A stretch of 64,000 nt of DNA, from the NCBI GenBank assembly GCA_002633025.1, contig NMRB01000034.1, positions 346,512-410,511 of the forward strand. The letters run 5' to 3'. This stretch comes from Notospermus geniculatus (Eukaryota; Nemertea; Pilidiophora; Heteronemertea; Lineidae). Numbering within the stretch: the stretch's first letter is position 1; each line of letters opens with the position of its first letter. The notes below the pieces were generated by a model. The model saw only the letters and a list, made by a program, of their open reading frames with translations, had not been told where the DNA came from and did not search any database. A program made the position numbers and the translations under genes. Below are positions 56,328 through 64,000 of the stretch, in pieces.

Positions 56328-56883
56328 GGGCCGTATTCAAAAAGGGTGATCATTGCGCGATTAAGGGTGTTTAGCCAAATCAGCGTACAAATTCTGCATT
56401 ACACAGGTTAAAGGCCTAGAAAACTATTGTCCGATGTCTGTATGGTGCTTCACCAGAGGTGTTTACCCGCATGATAATCACACGCGTCCAACTGTCCTGC
56501 GTCTAAGTCCAAGAGGACAAAGAAAATGTTGAACGATCAGGCAGGCTTGTCTAGAAGTTTTCAACACTTTCTTTTGTCCTCCCACACTGAGATACAGGAC
56601 AGTTAGACGCGTATAATCATATTGTGGTTAAATGCCAGAGATCAGGCAGCACACAGAAGGCAGAACAATAGGGGCCGTATTCAAAAAGGGTGATCATCGC
56701 GCGATTAAGGCTCAGACGCGTGTAACTTCACTAAATGCACACACTTCCACCCCTGCATGTGACGAAGTTACACGCGTCTAAGTCTTAAACACCCTTTTTG
56801 AATACAGCCCTAGTTTTCTAGGCCTTTAACCTGTGTAATGAAGAATTTGTACGCTGATTAGGCTAAACACCCTTTTTGAATAA
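56328..56883. mobile_element. Outer foldback element carrying a nested MITE
   Basis: The left arm GGGCCGTATTCAAAAAGGGT, GTGTTTAGCCAAATCAGCGT and AGGTTAAAGGCCTAGAAAAC is inverted at 56811-56883. A further inverted pair (ACACGCGTCCAACTGTCCTG / CAGGACAGTTAGACGCGT) lies between. Confidence 0.8.
56671..56811. mobile_element. MITE (GTATTCAAAAAGGGTG family), copy 2, nested
   Basis: GGGGCCGTATTCAAAAAGGG to CACCCTTTTTGAATACAGCC with AGACGCGTGTAACTTC arms. It lies inside the element above and is homologous to 50150-50284. Confidence 0.85.
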
Positions 56884-57125
56884 TTACCGGTAATCATGAG
56901 GCCAACATTTCATCATTAGTACTGTGAAGGGAGAATATCCAAAAAATAAAGCAGAAAGAACGACAATTAATTATTTTTCATAGGCCTAGGTCTAATATTT
57001 CAAAATTTTGCCCAAAGAATGCAATATTTTGTTCACAATTTTCTGACAGCCACGCGAGATCGATATGACAAAAAGTCGACAAGAAAAAAATAAAATGAAG
57101 TGAAACTAACGAAATGAAAAAAAAA

Positions 57126-57200
57126 CTGTCACGACAGGATTCGATCCCACTTGATAGCCGCGCGTGCTAACCACTTGGCCGCTGAGGCTCGTGCTCTGAC
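57126..57200 (-). repeat. tRNA-like sequence with downstream T9
   Basis: The minus strand reads AGCGGCCAAGTGGTTAGCAC, then GTGGGATCGAATCCTGTC, then CAG and nine Ts. A and B boxes are near consensus. Stems are incomplete. Confidence 0.55.
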
Positions 57201-57709
57201 AGGTGAGAAACCGCAGACTAAAACAGCGATAGAATCGGGCGCCATCTAGCGTCTTCGTTTGGCAAACATCTCTGCGGTTTGGTCTCTGCAAGCCGACATC
57301 TCTGCGAGAAAATATAAAAATCGGGTATAACTTTCGTGTTTATCGACAAACTTACATCTGTTTTGCAAGAAATATATTCGTTTTGGGAATACACACATGT
57401 TTAGGCGAAAATAATCACGTTTTGTATGTCTGTTTTTACACAGAAATATCTGTTTTGGCACAAAAACATATGTTTTACACTTACAAATACGTTTTGTGCA
57501 CGTCTAATTTATGCGGACATAACCGCCCATAGGTACCGCCGTCATCCCGCCTTCGGCGCTGGTATGCTCTGCCATCTACCGGCGGTCCCAGATGGGACCT
57601 TCCATTATATCTTGAGTATTATGTCTATAATACCTCGACAACCCAGTAGTCTTGAACGTTAGTTGGGGTGTTGATATTTTTGGTGACTGGGAGGGGAATG
57701 TCGATGGCC

Positions 57710-57774
57710 GTCAGCTGCCCCTGCATTCAGAGAGACTTTAGTGAAAAGTCTCACTGAATGCAGGGGCAGCTGAC
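57710..57774. repeat. Near-perfect hairpin, about 30-bp arms
   Basis: GTCAGCTGCCCCTGCATTCA pairs with TGAATGCAGGGGCAGCTGAC; AGAGACTTT pairs with AAAAGTCTC. Confidence 0.9.
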
Positions 57775-57891
57775 AGGGATCTGTGGTTATAAGTATTTAT
57801 TAGCAAATGCAGATTGGTTGGGGAGATATTCGTCCTGCGACTAAAAGTGTTCAGCAAAAAAAATAAACAGAGAAACAGACGCGTGAAAAAA

Positions 57892-57964
57892 TCGCCTATC
57901 GCATGGCTCGAACCCGGCGCCCTAGATTCATAGCCGGACGCTCTACCGATGTGCCAGCCGGCCT
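57892..57964 (-). repeat. tRNA-like sequence
   Basis: Minus strand GCCGGCTGGCACATCGGTAG, AGCGTCCGGCTATGAATC and CGGGTTCGAGCC, followed by TTTTTT. T and anticodon stems are degraded. Confidence 0.5.
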
Positions 57965-58326
57965 TGCTATGGTGGTGGCTGCTGAATAAATGTGTATAAA
58001 TATATCCCAGCTACTCAACATATTTTTATGATAATAGAAAATGACGTCACAAATCAGAATAATCTTACAAAAATCGCATTTGACAACATCCACAGAGCAA
58101 GTCCCCGGCAAATCTGCCAGTATATCGCTACATAATGTACCCATCTACGTTCACAGCCAATAAAAACGTGAACCAACCGCCCGGTATATTCCATCTGAAC
58201 ATTTGGTGCATATCTCCTATGAGTCCAATTCTATTGACTGACCCGTGACGAGTCTTTGGCTAGCTTCGCTGTTGGCCGCTACGCGGCGCGTTGGGCCCTT
58301 GCGTCAAGTTTATTTATGAGAAGAAA

Positions 58327-58863
58327 TGAAATAGGTAACACCGTCTTTTGAATCAACTTGGTTGTATTGAGACAAGCTTTCGACCCTATCGGGCCTTCAT
58401 CAGGTCTGAGGAAAATCATGACAACAGGAGCATACATATGTGGTGACAATTACAATGACAATACACGTCGGACTTACAATGTAGCTTAAACATTGATTGG
58501 TTGCTGAGAAGGTGACAACGGTAAAGCAAACACAAGATAAATCCTAAAGATAAATCTTTACTTGTAGTTGGCCATGAAGCCCAGGTCCCTGTTAAGTCCG
58601 TTGTTTTTGCAGTTAAATCTGGCAATGAGTCTTTGTTCACAGATCCTTCTTTCTCTGGTGTTTGGTAAATGTCCTTGTAACACCCTTATCCGCATGTTGT
58701 TGCAAGAATGATCTGCTTGGTTGAAATGCTCTCCTACAGGGACGAACATGTTTTTGTTGTTGATGCTTTGTCTATGACCGTTGATACGGTTTCTGAGTTT
58801 TTGGCTTGTTTCTCCGATGTACCTAGCTGGGCAAACAGAGCATTCTATCAGATAGACGCAATC
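58327..58863 (-). mobile_element. Penelope-like element, 3' part with GIY-YIG endonuclease
   Basis: From the single N at 58864 the minus strand encodes CVYLIECSVCPARYIGETSQ, LRNRINGHRQSINN and HFNQADHSCNNM, then ends NRDLGFMANYK with a stop near 58558. CVYLIxC..C..xYIGET...LRxRxxxH is the GIY-YIG nuclease of Penelope-like elements, here the Cys-containing variant. The reverse transcriptase part is absent (5' truncated at the N). The 3' region has CTGATGAAGGCCCGATAGGG followed by TCGAAAGCTTGTCTC, a hammerhead-like core, then TCAATACAACCAAGTTGATT and TCAAAAGACGG. Confidence 0.85.
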
Positions 58864-58979
58864 NGTTCATGTTCTTCCAAATGAGTGATATCAAGCTACT
58901 TACTTATTTTTTGGGGGTACTTTCATTGAATATAACTGGATTATTTTGCCCCTATTTTACACTTGACTCATTTGCGAAC

Positions 58980-59215
58980 CTATAATCCAAGTTGTGTTAG
59001 AAATATTTTGGTTCTAATATGAAACTTCAAGGCTTCAGACACCCATTGTCCTAAAAAATTACTTCGAATGTCATTGATTGTTGTACCATTGAAATTGGTC
59101 TGTAACACAGAATTATCCCAGCAAATTGCAAGATCAATAGTCCTACAGTTTTCCCACGGATCACAAATCGCAATCTTCAATTCAAAGTGAAACAGCCCCT
59201 TTTCAGTTTGCACCT
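58980..59215 (-). CDS. Hypothetical protein fragment
   Basis: A frame that starts after TACTACCGATCAG and ends in a stop encodes VQTEKGLFHFELKIAICDPW, then RTIDLAICWDNSVLQ and FLGQWVSEALKFHIRTKIF. The composition is protein-like and it contains a GLFHFELK stretch reminiscent of nuclease beta strands, but no family was recognised. Its link to the Penelope-like piece beyond the N is unknown. Confidence 0.3.
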
Positions 59216-59742
59216 GATCGGTAGTATAACAATGTTTATCTGGTTATTATGCCGTTTTCAGTTACATAACTACTAGTATTAGGTTAGCGAGAGAGTCAAA
59301 TTCATATTCTATACGTGTTGCTATAGTTACGCTAGAAAAACGTTTAAATGTTCTTGGCATGAAGTTTAGCATAACTGTGACTGCAGAGGCTTTATAGAGG
59401 CATACTTGTCATTACAATACTACTGCAGCATTCATAAAAGCTGGCAAATGCTTTCACTTAAGATTTGCGCAGGAGTATCCAGTGTAAATGTACTACTGTA
59501 AAAAATTTAAAGTAAAAGCATTTGCTAGCTTTTATAAACATCAGCCATGTCTGTGGTCAATGATGGTCTCTAGATATGAAGTGCACAGGCCTATCTCGGC
59601 TATGGAACGATGTCCTATGAAATAAGAGATTAGGAAGTACATGTAACATGTATGTAACAAGTGAAGACTAAAATGCATCGTTCATTGATAAGGTTTGCCA
59701 CAAATCTGAGGGCGTTATCTTCGGTAAAATAATATGTACATT
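59216..59742. other. Intergenic or intronic stretch
   Basis: No gene seen. An inverted pair CATTCATAAAAGCTGGCAAA (59430) and TTTGCTAGCTTTTATAAACA (ends 59540) suggests a small MITE. Confidence 0.45.
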
Positions 59743-59989
59743 CAGGGGCGTAGCTAGCGGGGGGGGGGGGCAGGGGCAAATGCCCCCCAGAGCAAAACGG
59801 GACAAAACAAATTTCTCCTCTCAAAGGTCATTTGCCCTGTTCAAGCCAAGTTATTGGTGTGTAAGATGTGGGGAAAATGCATCTCAGAGGATGTAAAGTT
59901 TCAATTTTTTGGGGGGAGGACCCCCTCAGGCTTCGCCCTCCAGACCCATCAGTTTTGACCCTAGGCCCTAAATGCTAGCTGCGCCACTG
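59743..59989. mobile_element. hAT-type MITE next to a splice acceptor
   Basis: CAGGGGCGTAGCTAGCGGGG at the left pairs with ATGCTAGCTGCGCCACTG at the right. ACATT flanks both ends (59738-59742, 59990-59994) as a 5-bp target duplication. A G run sits inside the left end. Only 17 bases separate it from the phosphatase exon start at 60007. Confidence 0.8.
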
Positions 59990-60006
59990 ACATTCTTGTC
60001 CTACAG

Positions 60007-63000
60007 CGTTCTCCTATCTACTGGCCAAAGGAAGGAGAAAACGTGGAATTCGGGCCATTGGTAGTGGAAGGTAAAGAGGTTGATTCATCACGTGACTTCG
60101 TTACTATCAGAGACTTCGAGGTTTCCAGAGTTGGTGGAGTGAAGGTGAGAGATATGTCCCTCAAATACATCATGTACACCTGGGCCCATATTCATAAAAC
60201 TAAAGTCTAACTGTGACACTTATCCTTTGTTTAACACAAAGATAACTACCACTTTTACTTAAGTACATGTATATGTTAATGAAAATGGACCCTGGCATTT
60301 CCGATGTTGGGTGCATGCCCATTCTGAGTTTGGGCTGTCGGTTGTGGCATCGTTAACAAAATGATGAGTAATTGGGCACAGTATTTGGGATTAATACCTT
60401 TATTAAGTAACCGCAGCGCATTCTCAAATGCCATTCGATAAAACGACTTCACATGTGAGTCGACAATTCTCCAACTCGCATGTAAATCTGACATTGACAG
60501 GTGGAATGTTTTTCAGTGTGGCCATCTTTCTGTGTGCCCCGCTATTTCGTATCACACTGGAAAAAGAATCACAGTTCTCTGTGTGCCCCTCATTGTCAAG
60601 TTGCGCCTTCATTCCGTCAATCTATTGTAATGTCACACCAGCACACGGGCCACACTGTAAAAACGTTACGCCGGTAAATATAAATTGCACCGCATCTCAT
60701 TTCATTTCACTAGGAATGTTCGTGGAAATCAACGACACAGGTACGCCAGTTCCACTTACAGACATGGCCAGATGGATTGATGACCCCGAGTACTACAGAG
60801 TCAATTGTGGAGCTGATTGAGATGGTGCAACTCTGGCAGCAACAAGAGAAAGACAAGAAGACACTCGTCCAATGCTTGTAAATACAAAAAAATTGTTCAA
60901 CACTGAATCTTTACAAAAGGATGCCCCCCAAAGAAGCGGGACATTTTGGATAACAGTAATGTTTTAACATTTTTGATATCTCCAAATGACAGAGATTCAG
61001 AATCCGTCTGGTGCCACTGTGGTACCCTTGAACATTTTGAGAAAATCCCGTACCATGGAAACCGAAACCGAAGCCAAATTTGGTGTATTTTGAAAAACAA
61101 TTATATCTTAGCCTTTTGTTTATAATTGGCTGTATGTGGTGTACATGTATGTTATCATAGGTCGGCTTTCAGTTGGTTCCCTCTTCGACTTGCGTCCAGA
61201 ATATTATGAATGCTGCACAACTGAAGGCGTTTTTTGTCTCCAGGAATTCTTTAACGATTCTAGTATTATCTGAACTTCCTCTCATTTAATGCTATTTTAA
61301 AGTGTCCCCAAGATAATCGAGAGGTTAAAAAATGAACAAATAAATGATATGAGAATCTGTCACATCAGTCTGTCCTCGGGCTGGAATTTGAATGCCATCT
61401 GGCATCTTTATTGTCGCCCTTTTTTTAAGCTGGCTAAACTGTGTACCATTTCGGCAATTTGGCGGGGCAGTTCTTCAGTTTCAACTTTGAACCTCCTCAT
61501 TGGTCATTTAATATCAAACTGGAAAATTACCCAAAAAATAGAGCACAAAAGGAGACACACAAAATGATATAATAACCGAAGTCGTCCTCCAGAAATTTTA
61601 GCAAACCTTTGCTAAAATTTCTGGAGGACGACTTCGGTTTTTTATCAAGTTGGAAATTTAAAGAACGTTTCATACACTTTGAAAGCCGATTTTTGATTGG
61701 TTGAATGTTATATCTTCCAGAGATGGAGCTTCCCAGAGTGGGGTATTTTGTGTGGCCCATTCCGTGATTGAAAAGGTCAAGGTCGACCGCGAAGTTGATG
61801 TATTCCAATATGTCCGTCTGCTCAGGAGGAACAGGCCCCAGTTAATAAACACATATGTAAGTACACGTATAGCACAAGCCAGTAGACTTTACCACCGCCG
61901 GTGTAACGTTTTTGAATGTTCTCCATCTGTGAGTGTTCCCCTCTATTGTCTGACAGAATAAAGTGTGACTTGTCAATCGGAAATCCGCAGAGAAAAGTGT
62001 CGATCTATCTGCCAGTGTTTTTAAAACAATAAGGAAAAACACTGACTACGCGAACACTGGCAGATGTTACACCTGCGTATCCAGGTGTTTGGAAACGGGG
62101 GATGGGGCATCACTACTACTACATGTAGTGCATAATGAAGATGTGATGCCCCATCATGAAAATGGTCAATACCACGCTCACAAAGCACATTTTGCGACAT
62201 AAAGGTACTGTCACACTGAAGTAGTTCTCAAAAGGTCCTGCCCCGTCCTAAAAAAATCGTAATACTGGCTAGAACGTGTGGCGTTGGCCAAATAATGCCT
62301 CGAAGTTCTGGAGCACCCTTTCCGTCTGAGCCCGTCCATGAAGTTCGTAAAAAGTTGCCACAAAGTCCACTGCATTCGGACAGAGTTTGAGCCCGTTCGG
62401 CAATACATGTATTTTCAAGAACGTTCTGAGAACTAGCTCAGTGTGATGGGGGCATTAGGAAATGCTTATGGTACTCTCACACAAAAGTAGTTATCAAAAC
62501 GTCTTGCCCCGTTCTAAAAATCGTAACACGGGCTAGAACGTGTGAAGTTGGCCAAATAAGTTATCTCAAAGTTCTGGAGCACCCTTTCCGTCTGAGCCCG
62601 TCCATGAAGTTCGTAAAAAGACTGTAAAAAGTTGCCACTACGTCGACTCCGTTCGGACACAGTTTGAGCCCGTTCGGCAATATTTTCAAGAACGTACTGA
62701 GAACTAGCTCAGTGTGATGGGGCATTAGGAAATGCGTATGGTACTGTCACACAAAGCAGTTCTCAAAACACTTGCCCCGTTGTAAAAAAATCGTAAAACG
62801 GGCTAGAACGTGCAATGTTGGCCTAATAATGCCTCGAAGATCTGCAGCACTCCTCCCGTCTGAGCCCGTCCATGAAGTTCGTAAAAAAGACTAAAAATTT
62901 GCCACTACGTCCACTCCGTTCGGACACAGTTTAAGCCCGTTCGGCAACATTTTCAAGAACGTACTGAGAACTACTTTGGTGTGATTGAGGTATTACCTAA

Positions 63001-63787
63001 TACCCCCATCACACTGAGCTAGTTCTCAGTACGTTCTTGAAAATTTTGCCGAACGGGCTCAAACTGTGTGCGAACGGAGTGGACGTAGTGGCAACGTTTT
63101 ACAGTCTTTTTACGAACTTCGTGGATGGGAAGGGTGCTCCAGTACATCGAAGCATTATTTGGCCAAGGGTACACGTTCTAGCCCGTTTTACGATTTTTTT
63201 AGGACGGGGCAGGACGTTTTGAGAACGACTTCAGTGTGATGGGGGTATTATACCCCAATCACACTGAGCTAGTTCTCAGTACGTCCTTGAAAATTTGGCC
63301 GAACGGGCTCAAACTGTGTGGGAACGGAGTGGACGCAGTGGCAACGTTTTACAGTCTTTTTACGAACTTCGTGGATGGGAAGGGTGCTCCAGTACATGGA
63401 AGCATTATTTGGTCAAGGGTACACGTTCTAGCCCGTTTTACGATTTTTTTAGGACGTGGCAGGACGTTTTGAGAACGACTTCAGTGTGACAGGCCCTTAA
63501 AGATTGACACTGATCTCTGTGTGTGCGTTCCTTATTGTCAAGAGGCGTCTTATTCTGTCATTCAGTTCTAACGGAGGAACATGTACTGGCAAGTTGGGGA
63601 TAACAACAGATGTTGTGACCAATCATTTGAAACAGAATGTACCATGTTTCAATTAATGTTTTTTTTACAGGAGCAGTATAAGTTTGTCCACGACGTTGTT
63701 TGGCAATACCTGTCACAATCTGACACCGACTCAAATTCTCAACAGTATGTTAGGATGGATGTTCGAGAGGGGTCGTCCGGCGAATAA
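60007..63787 (+). CDS. Receptor-type protein tyrosine phosphatase, last four exons (D2-like domain)
   Basis: Exons are 60007-60144, 60714-60877, 61721-61856 and 63671-63787, all GT/AG with fitting phases. Exon 1 has SPIYWPKEGENVEFGPLVV and FVTIRDFEVSRV, the QYWP and strand region. Exon 2 has VRQFHLQTWPDGLMTPSTTE, equivalent to the FxxWPDxGxP (WPD) loop, and ends TLVQC. Exon 3 completes the loop as C-L-D-G-A-S-Q-S and continues GVFCVAHSVIEKVKVDREVD and LLRRNRPQLINTY. Exon 4 has EQYKFVHDVVWQYLSQSD and ends in TAA. In active enzymes the loop is H-C-S-x-G-x-G-R-[ST]. Here His is Gln and Arg is Gln, so the domain should be catalytically dead, as in many membrane-distal D2 domains. Upstream exons (ectodomain, TM, D1) were not found. 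The introns carry several foldback elements. Confidence 0.85.
60145..60713. other. Phosphatase intron
   Basis: It contains a single MITE-like end TGGGCCCATATTCATAAAAC at about 60181 and no other recognised feature. Confidence 0.6.
61574..61639. repeat. Perfect palindrome, 32-bp arms with 2-bp loop
   Basis: AACCGAAGTCGTCCTCCAGA plus AATTTTAGCAAA is followed by CC and its exact inverse. It lies in the phosphatase intron 81 bases upstream of the third exon. Confidence 0.95.
62099..62155. repeat. Hairpin in phosphatase intron
   Basis: GATGGGGCATCAC pairs with GTGATGCCCCATC around an ACTACATGTAGT core. Confidence 0.8.
62204..63498. mobile_element. Five-copy MITE array, three in one orientation and two in the other
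   Basis: Units of about 240-260 bp start at 62204, 62470 and 62740 (reading GGTACTGTCACAC ... AACTAGCTCAGTGTGATGGG). They are followed by inverted units at 63001 and 63250 (CACACTGAGCTAGTTCTCAG ... GAGAACGACTTCAGTGTGA). Each unit has imperfect TIRs built on CACACTGAGCTAGTTCTCA, and shared interior words such as CGAACGGGCTCAAACTGTGT. The array fills most of the last phosphatase intron. Open frames in it are repeat-derived. Confidence 0.9.
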
Positions 63788-63848
63788 CACAAGTGACTTC
63801 CCCCAACTCTGTCGAGAGAGTTGGCCTATTACACTCAGTATTATTGAA

Positions 63849-64000
63849 GATAATAAACAAGAAGTCAATCTCCAGAATTCACGAATTTTCGACCCCAACC
63901 GGGGTCTTTTTCAAGTGGAACTTTAAAGTTCCACTTGAAAAAGACCCCGGTTGGGGTCGAAAATTCGTGAATTCTGGAGATTGACTTCTTGTTTATTATC
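63849..64000. repeat. 152-bp perfect palindrome of a Penelope-like terminus
   Basis: Two 76-base arms meet at AACTTT|AAAGTT (63924/63925) with no mismatch and no loop. Each arm equals the outer part of the foldback element at 1404-2831 (GTCAATCTCCAGAATTCACG, GACCCCAACCGGGGTC). It starts 62 bases after the phosphatase stop codon, so it is probably in the 3' UTR, and it is cut by the window end. Confidence 0.95.

Noticed and set aside
63236-63489. Short frames such as LFTNFVDGKGAP in 62.2-63.5 kb
   Set aside because: They repeat in each MITE copy and are non-coding element sequence.

Overview
The window looks like nuclear DNA of a marine invertebrate deuterostome, most likely an echinoderm or hemichordate. 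This is inferred from introns with GT/AG borders, the abundant GTAGGCCTA-type words, the AAGAGGCCCATGGGCC repeat tail, an intron-bearing hAT transposon, Penelope-type and LINE retroelements, and a very high load of short inverted-repeat elements. No operon, plasmid, phage or CRISPR signal was seen. Two runs of N (1669-2173 and 15862-16415) and five single Ns (9499, 18913, 27361, 48606, 58864) mark assembly gaps or joins, so long-range order should be read with care.

Host genes are few and mostly partial. A rhodopsin-like GPCR exon lies on the minus strand at 5.0-5.8 kb and carries one frameshift. A single-exon beta-propeller reading frame lies at 37.3-38.3 kb on the plus strand, abutting a LINE fragment. 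A two-exon 3' end of a secreted-type LamG-plus-PAN/apple gene lies on the minus strand at 44.6-50.1 kb, with matching splice phases. The last four exons of a receptor-type protein tyrosine phosphatase lie on the plus strand at 60.0-63.8 kb. They encode a D2-like, probably inactive phosphatase domain and the true stop codon. Orphan signal-peptide or membrane-anchor exons are seen near 31.5, 43.9, 51.1 and 51.3 kb.

Most of the remainder is mobile DNA. A near-complete 4.2-kb hAT transposon (51.9-56.1 kb) has terminal inverted repeats, a 6-bp target duplication, three coding exons and one disabling single-base frameshift. A broken Jockey/CR1-like LINE fills 22.1-25.0 kb and has an internal tandem duplication. 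A Penelope-like GIY-YIG fragment with a hammerhead-like motif lies at 58.3-58.9 kb. At least thirty foldback or MITE copies are present, including nested, tandem and palindromic forms. Several satellites occur, as do seven tRNA-like sequences with oligo-T downstream.

The mobile DNA and the genes meet in several places. A hAT-type MITE ends 17 bases before a phosphatase exon. A five-copy MITE array and a perfect palindrome sit in phosphatase introns. A 152-bp perfect palindrome lies just after the phosphatase stop codon and runs to the window end.
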